A stretch of 24,751 nt of DNA from a virus: IMG/VR virus record IMGVR_UViG_3300030102_001653, positions 1-24,751 of that record. The stretch is one strand, 5' to 3'. Under the pieces are notes generated by a model. That model worked only from the letters and a program-made list of their open reading frames with translations, did not search any database and was not told the DNA's origin. Made by a program: the position numbers and the translations under genes. Shown here in pieces: positions 13,822-21,697 of this stretch (position 1 is its first letter; each line of letters opens with the position of its first letter).

Positions 13822-14274
13822 TTAATCTTTACGAAAGGAGACCGTTGATTTCCTATCATTAAATATAGGCATACGAGGGTCACTTTCGCGCATTAAGTTG
13901 TTGTCAACAGAACGCATTTGAGCAGCAGTTTGCTGCTTGTAATAATCATTACGTTCGTTGACAAGTTCTTCAGGAGCTTTGCAAAGCATTAGTCCACCTA
14001 TAATAATATTGTCTTTAAACCTGTCATCAACGACAGCATCAGAAAATATCTCAGGGTGAGCATTTGTCTTTACTGGCTCCCAACCTTCACGTAATTTGGA
14101 AGAAACATTAGTAGCGTCTGGAACGCCTCTTGTGGCAATACGTATCCAGCGATAGGCATACCCTTCTTCAGGTATTGGGTTCGGCAATGTATCGGGCCTG
14201 TTCCAAGCCTGTTTACGAGTATCCTTTTCTCTCTTTTCGCTATCTCTGGACTTCTGTAGTTTATTATCAGCCAT
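13822..14274 (-). CDS. Conserved late protein between scaffold and decoration genes, unknown
   Basis: This 150-residue basic, Arg/Lys/Asp-rich protein has EEGYAYRWIRIATRGVPDATNVSSKLREGWEPVKTNAHPEI (about 36-76), IIIGGLMLCKAPEELVNERNDYY (about 90-112), then QMRSVDNNLMRESDPRMPIF and ends STVSFRKD. I recall this YRWIR...G..D..NVS..LREGWEPV...HPE pattern from related phage gene maps, always without function. It overlaps the scaffold gene by 8 bases, and AGGAAACAAA precedes ATG. A head-assembly role follows from context only. Confidence 0.55.
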   Translation of the reverse strand: MADNKLQKSRDSEKREKDTRKQAWNRPDTLPNPIPEEGYAYRWIRIATRGVPDATNVSSKLREGWEPVKTNAHPEIFSDAVVDDRFKDNIIIGGLMLCKAPEELVNERNDYYKQQTAAQMRSVDNNLMRESDPRMPIFNDRKSTVSFRKD

Positions 14275-15334
14275 TTTGTTTCCTCGCTAATTCAGCAACC
14301 TGTTTGGCGTATTGTTCCAAGGGAACCCCAAGTCTTTTCGCAACAGCTATTTGTGACTGCTTTAATTTCACTTTTTTAGGTGAAGTGCTCCGCGTAGCGG
14401 GTGCAACCACATTGCTTGGTTTTTGCTTGGGAGCCTCCTCTGGCTCATCTTCTATCCCTTCATCAAATTGATCGGGGAATATTTGTCGCATACGAGAATT
14501 TATCTTCTCGTAGTATTCATCTGATTGAGGACTTATACCCTCTTTCGTCAATTTCGTATGCAAACCTAGAGCAAACGCGGTCATTTCATCGTCAGACCCA
14601 AACCAAGGATTTTTAGTCCTCCATGTTTCAGCCTTTTCGTCTCGCTGCGGTTGTTCTGGCGCAAGTTGTTGTGATTGAACATTATTTTCAGTATTTTGTA
14701 AAGTAGTTTGGTTATTTGCAGGTATTTGCCGCTGTTTCATACCATTAACTTTATCTAAACGTATTTGAGCAGCGTTTAGCAGTGTCTGTGCCTGTAGCAC
14801 CGCATCTGGCTCTCCTGCTTCGTACGCTTCTTTGTACTGCTTTTGAGCGACAGCAAGCTCAGACTCAACCTGTTTCTTAGCAGACTCAATCAAAGCATTG
14901 TGATTCTGTGCTCCTTTAGCGTTAAGTTCTTGATTTTGTTCAATAAGTTTTTGGGCATACGCTATCGCTTCTTCGCGTTCACGAACAGCTTGTTCTTTGG
15001 CCCTTCGCTCATCGTGGTATCCCTTACTAAAATGCTGGATACGTTTTTTAACTTTATCCGAATAGTTTTCTAACTCTTCGTTGGTCACCTCTTCAGGAGG
15101 TTCAGAAGGTTTACGCCCTCTGTCAGCAAGAGGTGTATCGTCCTCTACTTCTATTTCAACTTCGCTCTTTTCGGATGTTCCCTTTTTATCGGGCTTCCCT
15201 ATGGTTTCACGCCCTACCGCATCCTCTACTTCTATATTGGTATCCACCACTTCTTCTTCCTTTACCTCTACTTCCTGTAGTTTTTCATCCTTTTCTGGGT
15301 CAGGAAACTCAAATTCTACTTGTTGCATTGGCAT
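14267..15334 (-). CDS. Scaffolding protein candidate
   Basis: This 355-residue, highly charged protein has an acidic disordered N-terminus (1-85), a long coiled coil (about 88-200, with VKKRIQHFSKGYHDERRAKEQ near its start), and a Gln/Asn-rich linker. The segment NPWFGSDDEMTAFALGLHTKL and SPQSDEYYEKINSRMRQIFPDQF lies at about 240-294. A basic C-terminal helical hairpin (KLKQSQIAVAKRLGVPLEQYAKQVAELARKQNG) is the usual capsid-binding end of scaffolds. Position between portal-side genes and capsid, low complexity and coiled coil all fit a scaffold. AAGGAGTAAATT precedes ATG. Confidence 0.75.
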   Translation of the reverse strand: MPMQQVEFEFPDPEKDEKLQEVEVKEEEVVDTNIEVEDAVGRETIGKPDKKGTSEKSEVEIEVEDDTPLADRGRKPSEPPEEVTNEELENYSDKVKKRIQHFSKGYHDERRAKEQAVREREEAIAYAQKLIEQNQELNAKGAQNHNALIESAKKQVESELAVAQKQYKEAYEAGEPDAVLQAQTLLNAAQIRLDKVNGMKQRQIPANNQTTLQNTENNVQSQQLAPEQPQRDEKAETWRTKNPWFGSDDEMTAFALGLHTKLTKEGISPQSDEYYEKINSRMRQIFPDQFDEGIEDEPEEAPKQKPSNVVAPATRSTSPKKVKLKQSQIAVAKRLGVPLEQYAKQVAELARKQNG

Positions 15335-15344
15335 AATTTACTCC

Positions 15345-15776
15345 TTACGCACGAGTCAGTTTACTCGGATCGTCAATTACGGCTTCAATCGAGTCGTCAT
15401 TCATAATGCGATACTCAACATCACCCACTCTAAGTCTAGTGCCTGTGTTTGCTCGGAATACTACGTAATCTCCTTCCTTACACCACGGGCCACTAGGGAA
15501 ACGTTCTTTATCCTTATAGGCTTCATCCCCCATATCACAGACAACGCCTGTCATCTGGAGAATGTTTTCTTCCCTGATTGTTTGACTTGCTTTCGCAATA
15601 CCACTATCAAACGTATCTTCTGCGTTAGATAAGGCCACCATAACCCTATAACCAACAGGCTTGGGAACATGTTTGTCTAAGACTACTTCTTTTTGCTTTT
15701 CAAACTCTTGTTCCGCTATCTTCTTCTTTCGCTTGGCTTCAATAGCCGTCATTTCAATCGCTTCAGGCATCGTCAT
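15345..15776 (-). CDS. GroES-like co-chaperonin with altered mobile loop
   Basis: This 143-residue protein has a 35-residue charged helical extension, then a GroES-type fold (about 37-137): KPVGYRVMVALS, SGIAKASQTIREENILQMTGVVCDMGD, KEGDYVVFRANTGTRLRVGDVEYRIMNDDSIEAVID. Strand order and the KxGD.V.F and ..YRIMND.SI segments match Cpn10. In the mobile loop the canonical hydrophobic GGIVL is replaced by SGIAKAS, so GroEL docking may be changed or lost. Phage co-chaperonins such as T4 gp31 help fold the capsid protein, and this gene is two genes from the scaffold. The second ATG (15770) has better spacing from GGAAG; either start is possible. It overlaps the upstream gene by 14 bases. Confidence 0.7.
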   Translation of the reverse strand: MTMPEAIEMTAIEAKRKKKIAEQEFEKQKEVVLDKHVPKPVGYRVMVALSNAEDTFDSGIAKASQTIREENILQMTGVVCDMGDEAYKDKERFPSGPWCKEGDYVVFRANTGTRLRVGDVEYRIMNDDSIEAVIDDPSKLTRA

Positions 15777-15960
15777 CTTCCATATAAGTACGCGAGAGGT
15801 CTTGTATTTCTCTGCGTGCGGTGGCTAGACCCCGTATCACCCCGCACGATTCCTTATATTCGGCGTAGTCTTGAGCACCACCACCGCTAACGAATTCTTC
15901 CTGTTGTTTCTGTAGCTCAGTTAACTTTTCTTCTAGCACGTCAAAGACGGTCTTTGCCAT
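15763..15960 (-). CDS. Small conserved phage protein (KTVFDVLEEKL family), unknown
   Basis: I start it at ATG 15960 (MAKTVFDVLEEKL) because GGAG lies about 10 bases upstream, rather than at the upstream ATG at 15990. The 65-residue product has a heptad-like helix, then SGGGAQDYAEYKESCGVIRGLATARREIQDLSRTYMEDDDA. The GGAxDYAEYKxxCGxIRGL..A..EI.DL...YMEDDD pattern is common in marine and T4-like cyanophages, near structural genes, with unknown function. It begins 4 bases after the preceding gene. It probably acts as a helical assembly or head component. Confidence 0.65.
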   Translation of the reverse strand: MAKTVFDVLEEKLTELQKQQEEFVSGGGAQDYAEYKESCGVIRGLATARREIQDLSRTYMEDDDA

Positions 15961-15964
15961 AAAG

Positions 15965-16324
15965 CTAATGCTCCGTTTTCTCTGTTTCATATTTTTCGTC
16001 TAGCTTTTTGCACACCTGCTCGGCCTTGTCGTATATCTCCTCAACAGTCATATTGCTATATTCTTTTTCTATTCCCATCAGATCAATCATCGGCGTATTT
16101 TCTAATTGTTCTTTGAGTCGCAACGCTATTGCGTCCAATCTTTCTTCTATCTCGTCAGTGAAATAAGGGTTGAGGTTCGGCCCTTTAATATTCCCCAGCC
16201 GCATTTGACGTTTATAATGTTTCTGGAAAGCAATCGTATCTTGCAAGTAATCAATATCAGCAACGCTAATCCTTGTAACTACTTGTTTTTTAAAATGTTC
16301 TTCCCCATCGAATGATTTGCTCAT
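15965..16324 (-). CDS. Unknown helical protein between portal and GroES-like genes
   Basis: This 119-residue, mostly alpha-helical protein includes KKQVVTRISVADIDYLQDTIAF, KRQMRLGNIKGPNLNPYFTDEIEERLDAIALRLKEQLENTP, and MTVEEIYDKAEQVCKKLDEKYETEKTEH. No catalytic motif or membrane segment is visible. AAGGG 11 bases upstream of ATG gives a weak ribosome-binding site. Its location after the portal suggests a head or packaging accessory role, but nothing in the sequence shows which. Confidence 0.5.
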   Translation of the reverse strand: MSKSFDGEEHFKKQVVTRISVADIDYLQDTIAFQKHYKRQMRLGNIKGPNLNPYFTDEIEERLDAIALRLKEQLENTPMIDLMGIEKEYSNMTVEEIYDKAEQVCKKLDEKYETEKTEH

Positions 16325-16342
16325 ATTAGCTACGCCCTTTTG

Positions 16343-18769
16343 TTACCTCTTAGGAGGTGTTGTTTTGTCAGTTTTAGCGAGGTCAATTATAGTTTTAGCC
16401 TCTTCTAAGTTCTGTTTTGCATCAGCTTGTTCCGTCATAGAAGCAATACGAGAGGCTTCGATAGCCGCAGTATTCTTAGCTTTCTGCGTATCCAGCTCTA
16501 ACCTTGCTGCGTCAAGCATCGTATCTGCTTCATCTTTAGCCGCTTTGCGTTGTTGTTCTTGCGCTTTAAGCTGCAACTCGGCTTGCTTCATCTGGAATAC
16601 AGGGTCTTGTGCCTGTTGCTGTTGAGCCGCTTGTGCCGCTTGCTGTTGTTTTTGAGCAGTAAGCTGTGAACTTGCTGAAGCCATAGCCTGTGAAAGAAGT
16701 TTCTCTGCCTGTTCTGGCATTTCGTCTTCCATAGCAGGTAGTTCTACACCGAGTTGCGCTTCCATCTGCTGTCTGTACAAAAATGCCATGTGTTCTCCAA
16801 TGTGCGCTTTTATAGCACCCACAATCTGTTGCCCCGTAGGGCTTTGCTGTATAAACGCAGCTATCTGTGGGTCTTGCAAGAACGCTTCATGCACAGCAAT
16901 GTGGGCTTCATGGTCTTGATATATAAAGGCTTTTACTGGTTTGCCCATTAATATGTCCATATTTTCAGACACTGGATCAGCAGGTTCTACATCATCTGAA
17001 GTCGGCACTAGTTTATCTGCGTTCTTAATACCCAACACTTCGATCATTTGCCGATGTAACTGAGGCAAATCATATATTTGTGGGCTAGCTTGTGCCATTT
17101 GAAGCACTGTTTGATACTGCACTACACGCTGTGCCATTGTGCTGCTGTTAGGGTCACTGACAGGAATAACTTCCACAGTATCGTAATCCGCACGTCTAGC
17201 ACGAGGCTCTGCACGATTGGGTACATACATGTATTCTTCGGGAGCATACTCAGCAATCAAAGCTCTGAGTAATTTAAACTCCTGCTTCATCGCATAGTGT
17301 ACACGGGACTGCACTGCTGCCATTGGTTTTAACGTACGTTCCAATAAAGCTAGTGTGGTTCCAACCGGAGCGTTAGCACTCATGTCCGATATATTCATAT
17401 CAGAGATAGCGCCAAGTCTCCTACCTTCTTCCGTTATCTGTTGTAGTAAAGCAAGTAGTGTTTGACTTGGCTCCTTATAAGGAAGCGTCATTAAATTGTC
17501 TTTTATACTGCCACTTGGCACGTCTACGTCACGAAACTCCCCCGGTCCTATTGGAGTATCGTCTCCTTTAACCCTTAGACCGCGAGACTTTAACCCTCCG
17601 GGCAAGTTTGCCAATGTGCCAGCGTCAACTAATTGACGGATAATTGAAGTTCCTGCTTTGGCATAACCACCAATAATATGAATTAAACCAAGACCATAGA
17701 AGCCAAATCCGGGCACATAAGAGTAATGAACAAAATGTTGACGCTTGAGTGTCAAAGGATCGTCAGGGTTCCAGTTACGCCTTATAGACAATACTTCTCC
17801 TGTTCCTTGTTCTATACTAACCACATAAGGTTTAGCTATCTGTAGAGAGTCTTCGTCTTCCTGATCCACTCCATCAATAACAAGATCAGCATGAATCTCT
17901 AATATAGTGTACCGATCATCTGTATTAAGTGTGTAACCACCTTCTTCAGCTTTCTTCTCTTCAATATCAGTGTGGTAGTAAACAGGCTCACCTAATTCGA
18001 GTTCTCGGTAGAAGCCAGCCGCTTGCAGCTTGATAAGTTCGTTTTTGGTTTTACGCATTACGTGTGTAACACGTTCAGCAGTCTCTATGTTAGAAGCGCC
18101 ATAAGGCACAATTACATCCTCCGCAGGAATGTACATAGCGACCTGTCGCCCAAGATTGGGGTCATAGTACACTTTTTTAAATGCAGACCCTGCAAGACCA
18201 AGACTATAAAGTAGACGTTCGTGCTCCGGGCGATATTCCATCATCACCTCAGTAAGCTCGTAATTCATGTCTGTTTGGACACGCGAAGCAGCATCCTCTT
18301 TTTCCTTGGTGACTTCACCAAGTATCTTGGTCTTGACAGGGCCAGCAGCGGGAAACGTTTCACTCATCGCTTCGGCTTGGAAACGAATAGCGGCTTCTGC
18401 CAATACATTACTGTAGACTCCACAGGCTTCTTCCCACGGCTCTACACGTTCTTCATACTTAAAACCTAATACATCCAACCCTTTAACAAAGGTATCTGCC
18501 CATTCCTTACGGCTTGACGTGTCTCCTTCAACATGGCCCACAAGTTCAGAAGATATGCCTACTAGATCAGCATCATCCAAGTATTCGGCAAGGTTGGCAT
18601 CAAATGGCGCTCCCATAGTCTCTTCAAGACCTTCTTCAGGAACCAATGTAATTTCGACAGACCCATCATCTAAAGTCACCATATCAGGGTTTACAATCCC
18701 AATCTCCATCGTTGACTCTTCAGCCCCTATTCCTTCAGGGGTCTGATATAAACTTTTCTCAATAGCCAT
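16343..18769 (-). CDS. Portal protein
   Basis: This 808-residue protein directly follows the large terminase (TAATG overlap). Features typical of large portals are an acidic N-terminus, SSRKEWADTFVKGLDVLGFKYEERVEPWEEACGVYSNVLAEAAIRFQAEAMSETFP (about 85-140), ADVIVPYGASNIETAERVTHV (about 217-240), PLTLKRQHFVHYSYVPGFGFYGLGLIHIIGGYAKAGTSIIRQLVDAGTLANLPGG (about 338-393), PSQTLLALLQQITEEGRRLGAISDMNISDMSANAPVGTTLALLER (the stem/tunnel-like region) and a Gln/Ala-rich coiled C-terminus (about 690-800). It forms the dodecameric DNA channel at one capsid vertex. The long helical tail could make a barrel, as in P22-type portals. Well supported by size and synteny. Confidence 0.85.
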   Translation of the reverse strand: MAIEKSLYQTPEGIGAEESTMEIGIVNPDMVTLDDGSVEITLVPEEGLEETMGAPFDANLAEYLDDADLVGISSELVGHVEGDTSSRKEWADTFVKGLDVLGFKYEERVEPWEEACGVYSNVLAEAAIRFQAEAMSETFPAAGPVKTKILGEVTKEKEDAASRVQTDMNYELTEVMMEYRPEHERLLYSLGLAGSAFKKVYYDPNLGRQVAMYIPAEDVIVPYGASNIETAERVTHVMRKTKNELIKLQAAGFYRELELGEPVYYHTDIEEKKAEEGGYTLNTDDRYTILEIHADLVIDGVDQEDEDSLQIAKPYVVSIEQGTGEVLSIRRNWNPDDPLTLKRQHFVHYSYVPGFGFYGLGLIHIIGGYAKAGTSIIRQLVDAGTLANLPGGLKSRGLRVKGDDTPIGPGEFRDVDVPSGSIKDNLMTLPYKEPSQTLLALLQQITEEGRRLGAISDMNISDMSANAPVGTTLALLERTLKPMAAVQSRVHYAMKQEFKLLRALIAEYAPEEYMYVPNRAEPRARRADYDTVEVIPVSDPNSSTMAQRVVQYQTVLQMAQASPQIYDLPQLHRQMIEVLGIKNADKLVPTSDDVEPADPVSENMDILMGKPVKAFIYQDHEAHIAVHEAFLQDPQIAAFIQQSPTGQQIVGAIKAHIGEHMAFLYRQQMEAQLGVELPAMEDEMPEQAEKLLSQAMASASSQLTAQKQQQAAQAAQQQQAQDPVFQMKQAELQLKAQEQQRKAAKDEADTMLDAARLELDTQKAKNTAAIEASRIASMTEQADAKQNLEEAKTIIDLAKTDKTTPPKR

Positions 18770-20361
18770 TAGTAGTACCCGCCTCTACGTTGCTTAAAGT
18801 ATTGCACTTCATCCGGTTCATCTGAGGGTAATCGTATGAACCCACCTTGCCTAAACCGCATGAGCGCCATTACAGTCGAGTCCACCAAGTCATCATTAGG
18901 CATGAACGGGAACCCCGCTACTTCTTCCACAAGTTCTTCTGCCCAACGTGTTTGAGGAACCCACGTTAATCCTGACTTTATTATATCGGCAACAGAGTTC
19001 AATCGCGCCATTTTATCGCCCGAACCTCTGTGAGGTGTGTATTCTTGCACAACCAGCCCCATTCTGCGAAATTCTTGGTATAAAGGTGTGCCACTTCCCT
19101 TCTTCTCCACAATAAACGCATCCGGTTCCCACTCCATATACTCGTTATAGGACAACTCTTTGAGTTCAGGAAACTCTAGCCGTTCCTTGATGGAGTTCAA
19201 CAGGATTATCTCGTACCTGCCTTCCTCCTCGTTATGGAATACACCCCACGTAGTTATCGCCGTATAGTCAGCTCGATTATGTTTCTCGGCTGCGGCATCC
19301 AGAGACATAATCAAATACTCGCACTGTGGCGGGTTCTCATCTTTCCATTCCTTCCACCACTCCCGTTTTACCAGAGCAGCCTCTTCTGCGGTGGGTGTTT
19401 GCTGATATTGGGCGTTCCACTGGAACAGCGGCATGGAAGCCTTGGTACGGTGAAGTGCATCAAGATTAAAGAACTCAGGCCACAAGGGTTTCTCTTGGTC
19501 ATTGACATCCAGTATCGCAGGAAACTCCACTATCTCGTATTTGTCAGACAGCTCATTCTGCGTCATGTCCCGCACTACCCGACCTGTTAGGTCATCCATG
19601 TGCCACCGCGTCTGTATGATAGCCACCCGACCTCCGGGCATCAGACGAGTTCGAGCACCAAAGGTAAACCACTCGTAGGCTTTATCGAACACATCAAGGT
19701 TTCCGTTGATGATGTCCTGCTCATTATGCGGGTCATCCACCAGAAGCAGGTGTGCACCACGACCCGCAAGGGCTGAACCCACACCACAAGCGAAATACTC
19801 ACCCCCTTCGCTGGTGTTCCACCGTCCTGCCGACTTACTATCCACCGCCAGTTTGGTATCAGGGAATATCTCTTGGTACTGAGGCGTGCTTATGAGGTTT
19901 CTCACCTTACGTCCAAAGTCCACCGCAAGGTCTGTGGTGTGTGAAACCATCAATACCTTCTTATCGGGGTTCCTACCCAAGAACCATGCGGGAAAATAGA
20001 TGGAAACCAACTGGGATTTACCGTGTCTGGGGGGCATATTGACACAAATACGGTCTTTCCCCGTGTCAGGGAGGGGTTTGCCAGCATAGTCGTACTCTCG
20101 ACCTTGTTCTATCTCCATTAGAAGGTCACCCAGTATGCGATGGTGCTTGCCCACCTTGTAATCTGGCTGCATACGTTGACAAAACTGGATTAAATCACGC
20201 CGAGAGGCTTCAACACGCTGTTTTTGCTTGTAACTTTCGACTAGTTCAAATAATCGTTGTACTTCTTCGTCCGAATAGTTGTCTGCATCGGCTAAAAGGG
20301 CTTCAAGTTCGGCTTCACTGACTATTTCTTCGGATTCAACGGACTGTAGCACAGCACTCAT
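18769..20361 (-). CDS. Terminase large subunit
   Basis: This is the ATP-driven DNA packaging motor and headful/cos nuclease. I start it at ATG 20361 (530 residues), one base after the upstream stop, with AGGTGG nine bases before; an ATG six codons upstream overlaps the previous gene. Residues: Walker A PPRHGKS (110-116), Walker B LLLVDD (205-210), coupling TRW (251-253). The RNase H-like nuclease has SLDAA with Asp355, VEKKGSG with Glu419, and DDLVDS with Asp491/Asp494. All key residues are present, so it should be active. It belongs to the general terminase 6/gp17-like group. Partner: the small subunit candidate just upstream. Confidence 0.95.
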   Translation of the reverse strand: MSAVLQSVESEEIVSEAELEALLADADNYSDEEVQRLFELVESYKQKQRVEASRRDLIQFCQRMQPDYKVGKHHRILGDLLMEIEQGREYDYAGKPLPDTGKDRICVNMPPRHGKSQLVSIYFPAWFLGRNPDKKVLMVSHTTDLAVDFGRKVRNLISTPQYQEIFPDTKLAVDSKSAGRWNTSEGGEYFACGVGSALAGRGAHLLLVDDPHNEQDIINGNLDVFDKAYEWFTFGARTRLMPGGRVAIIQTRWHMDDLTGRVVRDMTQNELSDKYEIVEFPAILDVNDQEKPLWPEFFNLDALHRTKASMPLFQWNAQYQQTPTAEEAALVKREWWKEWKDENPPQCEYLIMSLDAAAEKHNRADYTAITTWGVFHNEEEGRYEIILLNSIKERLEFPELKELSYNEYMEWEPDAFIVEKKGSGTPLYQEFRRMGLVVQEYTPHRGSGDKMARLNSVADIIKSGLTWVPQTRWAEELVEEVAGFPFMPNDDLVDSTVMALMRFRQGGFIRLPSDEPDEVQYFKQRRGGYY

Positions 20362-20362
20362 G

Positions 20363-20851
20363 CTACTTACCCACCTCATAAATGCCGTCTTTGTTCTCTT
20401 TTAGCTCTAAAAGGCTCTCTTTTAGCTTTTGCCGTAGCTCTTGGGCGTTTTGATGCGTTATTTTGACTTCTTTTTTGTCTGCAAACAGTCCAACTTCGCT
20501 AATCCTGCCGATATTAACTAAAGCAGAGATACGTTCAGAGGCTTTATCGTTCTGTGTCTCCAGAATAAGACTGTTAATTACAAAGTCACGGAGCTTGGCA
20601 GGGGTGGCATTTAGCGAATTACCATGTTCTTTCAGGATATTCACCGCTTGGAGCTGCGATACGGTAACTCCTTCGGCGCGATCTGGTTTGGTAGTGGCTT
20701 TTTTGTCAGAAGTTGTGGAGGTGACAAGTTGCAAATCGTGTTCTTCCAGCAGTTCTTTGTTGCGACAAGCAGCCTCTGCGGTTTCACGCACGTCTACATA
20801 CTTGAGATTAACTGGCAACTCAATAGGAGTGGCCGTGTCAGAAGAATCCAT
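20363..20851 (-). CDS. Terminase small subunit candidate
   Basis: This 162-residue protein is immediately upstream of the large terminase, the usual place of the small subunit. It has a flexible charged N-terminus (1-65) and a helical core: VSQLQAVNILKEHGNSLNATPAKLRDFVINSLILE (about 62-98), then RISALVNIGRISEVGLF and a C-terminal amphipathic helix. No classical helix-turn-helix is obvious. It would form a ring that recognises the packaging start site; the 18-bp repeats 76 bases upstream are a candidate target. The ribosome-binding site is weak (GATGG). Assignment rests on position and helical content, so moderate confidence. Confidence 0.6.
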   Translation of the reverse strand: MDSSDTATPIELPVNLKYVDVRETAEAACRNKELLEEHDLQLVTSTTSDKKATTKPDRAEGVTVSQLQAVNILKEHGNSLNATPAKLRDFVINSLILETQNDKASERISALVNIGRISEVGLFADKKEVKITHQNAQELRQKLKESLLELKENKDGIYEVGK

Positions 20852-20887
20852 AGCGTTACCATCGCAGACTTAGTGTCGTAAGGCGTA

Positions 20888-20915
20888 AGTATAGGAACTT
20901 CTTGAGAAAAGTAAA
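20888..20915 (-). promoter_or_regulatory. Candidate late promoter
   Basis: On the minus strand TTTACT (-35) and TATACT (-10) are 16 bases apart, about 40 bases before the small terminase start. It is the only good sigma70-like site upstream of the entire 20-kb late block. The -35 box is a weak match, which suits a promoter needing an activator; the 18-bp repeats end 11 bases upstream of it. Confidence 0.5.
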
Positions 20916-20926
20916 GGAAACATTAG

Positions 20927-20998
20927 AAAAGTGTTGCAGAAATCAAAAGTGTTGCAGAAATCAAAAGTGTTGCAGAAATCAAAAGTGTTGCAGAAATC
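20927..20998. repeat. Four perfect 18-bp direct repeats
   Basis: The unit AAAAGTGTTGCAGAAATC occurs four times head-to-tail with no spacer and no mismatch. The array lies just upstream of the candidate late promoter and 76 bases from the small terminase start. Perfect identity implies recent amplification or selection for protein binding. Candidate roles: activator sites for late transcription, small-terminase binding array (pac/cos), or iterons. Confidence 0.9.
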
Positions 20999-21166
20999 AA
21001 ACAGGAGGTACGGGACTCCAAAGGGGGGTCTTTTATATATTGAAGGGGTGGAATTAAGTTAGACGCTGTTTTATTTAAAGGGGGTGGGGTCTTTTTGGGA
21101 GTAATTTGTGATTTGTTGGTGCGTATTATTATTACATATACGTGTATGGAACCGTTGTCGCATAGT

Positions 21167-21195
21167 GGGGGGCGGGGACGGGAGGGGGTACGGGG
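21167..21195 (+). other. G-quadruplex-forming motif
   Basis: Five runs of G (6, 4, 3, 5 and 4) are separated by loops of 1-3 bases (C, AC, A, TAC) on the plus strand. This meets the G3+N1-7 rule with margin and stands out in an AT-rich genome. It lies between late and early promoters in non-coding DNA. Confidence 0.8.
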
Positions 21196-21305
21196 TAGGC
21201 CACTCTACAGGAAAAAGGGCACGCCCTCGCGCACGCGCACATAAAAGGAATAAACTGCAAATCACTACTTATATGTGCATAAAACTCAATTAAACTACAA
21301 ATAAC

Positions 21306-21334
21306 TTGACATTACTACCAATCTATGAGACTAT
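21306..21334 (+). promoter_or_regulatory. Early promoter P1 (extended -10)
   Basis: TTGACA, a 17-base spacer ending in TGA, and GACTAT. The TGn directly before the -10 makes it an extended -10 promoter. The same layout (TTGACT, 17 bases, TGA-GACTATA) recurs at 22165-22193, which strengthens both. Estimated start of transcription near 21341. Confidence 0.7.
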
Positions 21335-21338
21335 ATAA

Positions 21339-21356
21339 CCATCGACAGGGAGATGG
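21339..21356 (+). promoter_or_regulatory. 5'-terminal leader hairpin of P1 transcript
   Basis: CCATC and GATGG pair around the 8-base loop GACAGGGA. The hairpin begins at the predicted transcription start and ends 33 bases before the first start codon. A similar one follows promoter P2. Such 5' hairpins protect messages from decay. Confidence 0.45.
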
Positions 21357-21389
21357 GGTTGATAACTAAAATAAACAAATAGGTGATTT

Positions 21390-21653
21390 ATGAACGATAG
21401 ACCTAACACGTTTGAAGAAAAATTAGATGCTAGAGGTTTCGCAAGTACGCGAGTAAAGAAACTTAAATGGGCGGTAGAACAATTACACGGAGCGATCTGC
21501 CAGATGGATACCCAAAACAAGGCATTGTTTGAAAAGGAATACGGAGGTTACAAGGGTATCTACCAGCTTATGTATGATTACTCGGAAGCTGAACCCGGAT
21601 TGTTCGATATATTTCCACAAAGCGCTAACGAACTTGGCCCTAACATTGACTAA
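21390..21653 (+). CDS. Unknown early protein
   Basis: First gene of the rightward block, 87 residues. It reads MNDRPNTFEEKLDARGFASTRVKKLKWAVEQLHGAICQMD, then a middle with FEKEYGGYKGIYQLMYDYSEAEPGLFDIF and ends NELGPNID. Mostly helical, slightly acidic; the first 40 residues could form an amphipathic hairpin. No motif I recognise. ATG follows AGGTGATTT, an acceptable ribosome-binding site. Being the first early gene behind a strong promoter, it may be a host-takeover or regulatory protein. Confidence 0.6.
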   Translation: MNDRPNTFEEKLDARGFASTRVKKLKWAVEQLHGAICQMDTQNKALFEKEYGGYKGIYQLMYDYSEAEPGLFDIFPQSANELGPNID

Positions 21654-21662
21654 CAATAACCC

Positions 21663-21678
21663 GGCACATGGACGTGCC
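21663..21678 (+). promoter_or_regulatory. Intercistronic hairpin (GGCACATGGACGTGCC)
   Basis: GGCAC and GTGCC form a stem with loop ATGGAC between two early genes, ending 19 bases before the next ATG. A near-copy (GGCACAGGGACGTGC) occurs in the leader at 23645, and a related GCACAAGGATGTGC occurs at 21959. It lacks a U tract, so it is not a terminator; RNA processing, stability or protein binding are possible. Confidence 0.55.
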
Positions 21679-21697
21679 ACTTACTTAGGAGATAGAT

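Larger units (their letters stand above)
20852..21389. other. Divergent control region (late left, early right)
   Basis: No gene is visible in these 538 bases. They separate the minus-strand late block from plus-strand genes. From left to right: the late promoter (20888-20915), four 18-bp repeats (20927-20998), a G-rich stretch with repeated AAAGGGG...GTCTTTT-like strings (21019-21095), a G-quadruplex motif (21167-21195), an alternating purine-pyrimidine tract (21228-21243, CGCGCACGCGCACATA) and the first early promoter (21306-21334). Base composition switches abruptly between AT-rich and G-rich. It is a good place for packaging (cos/pac) or replication signals. Confidence 0.7.

Noticed and set aside
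15081-15632. 183-codon Ser-rich plus-strand frame opposite scaffold and GroES-like genes
   Set aside because: Composition reflects the antisense of Glu/Lys codons, no ribosome-binding site.
20927-20998. CRISPR array
   Set aside because: The 18-bp repeats are contiguous with no spacers.
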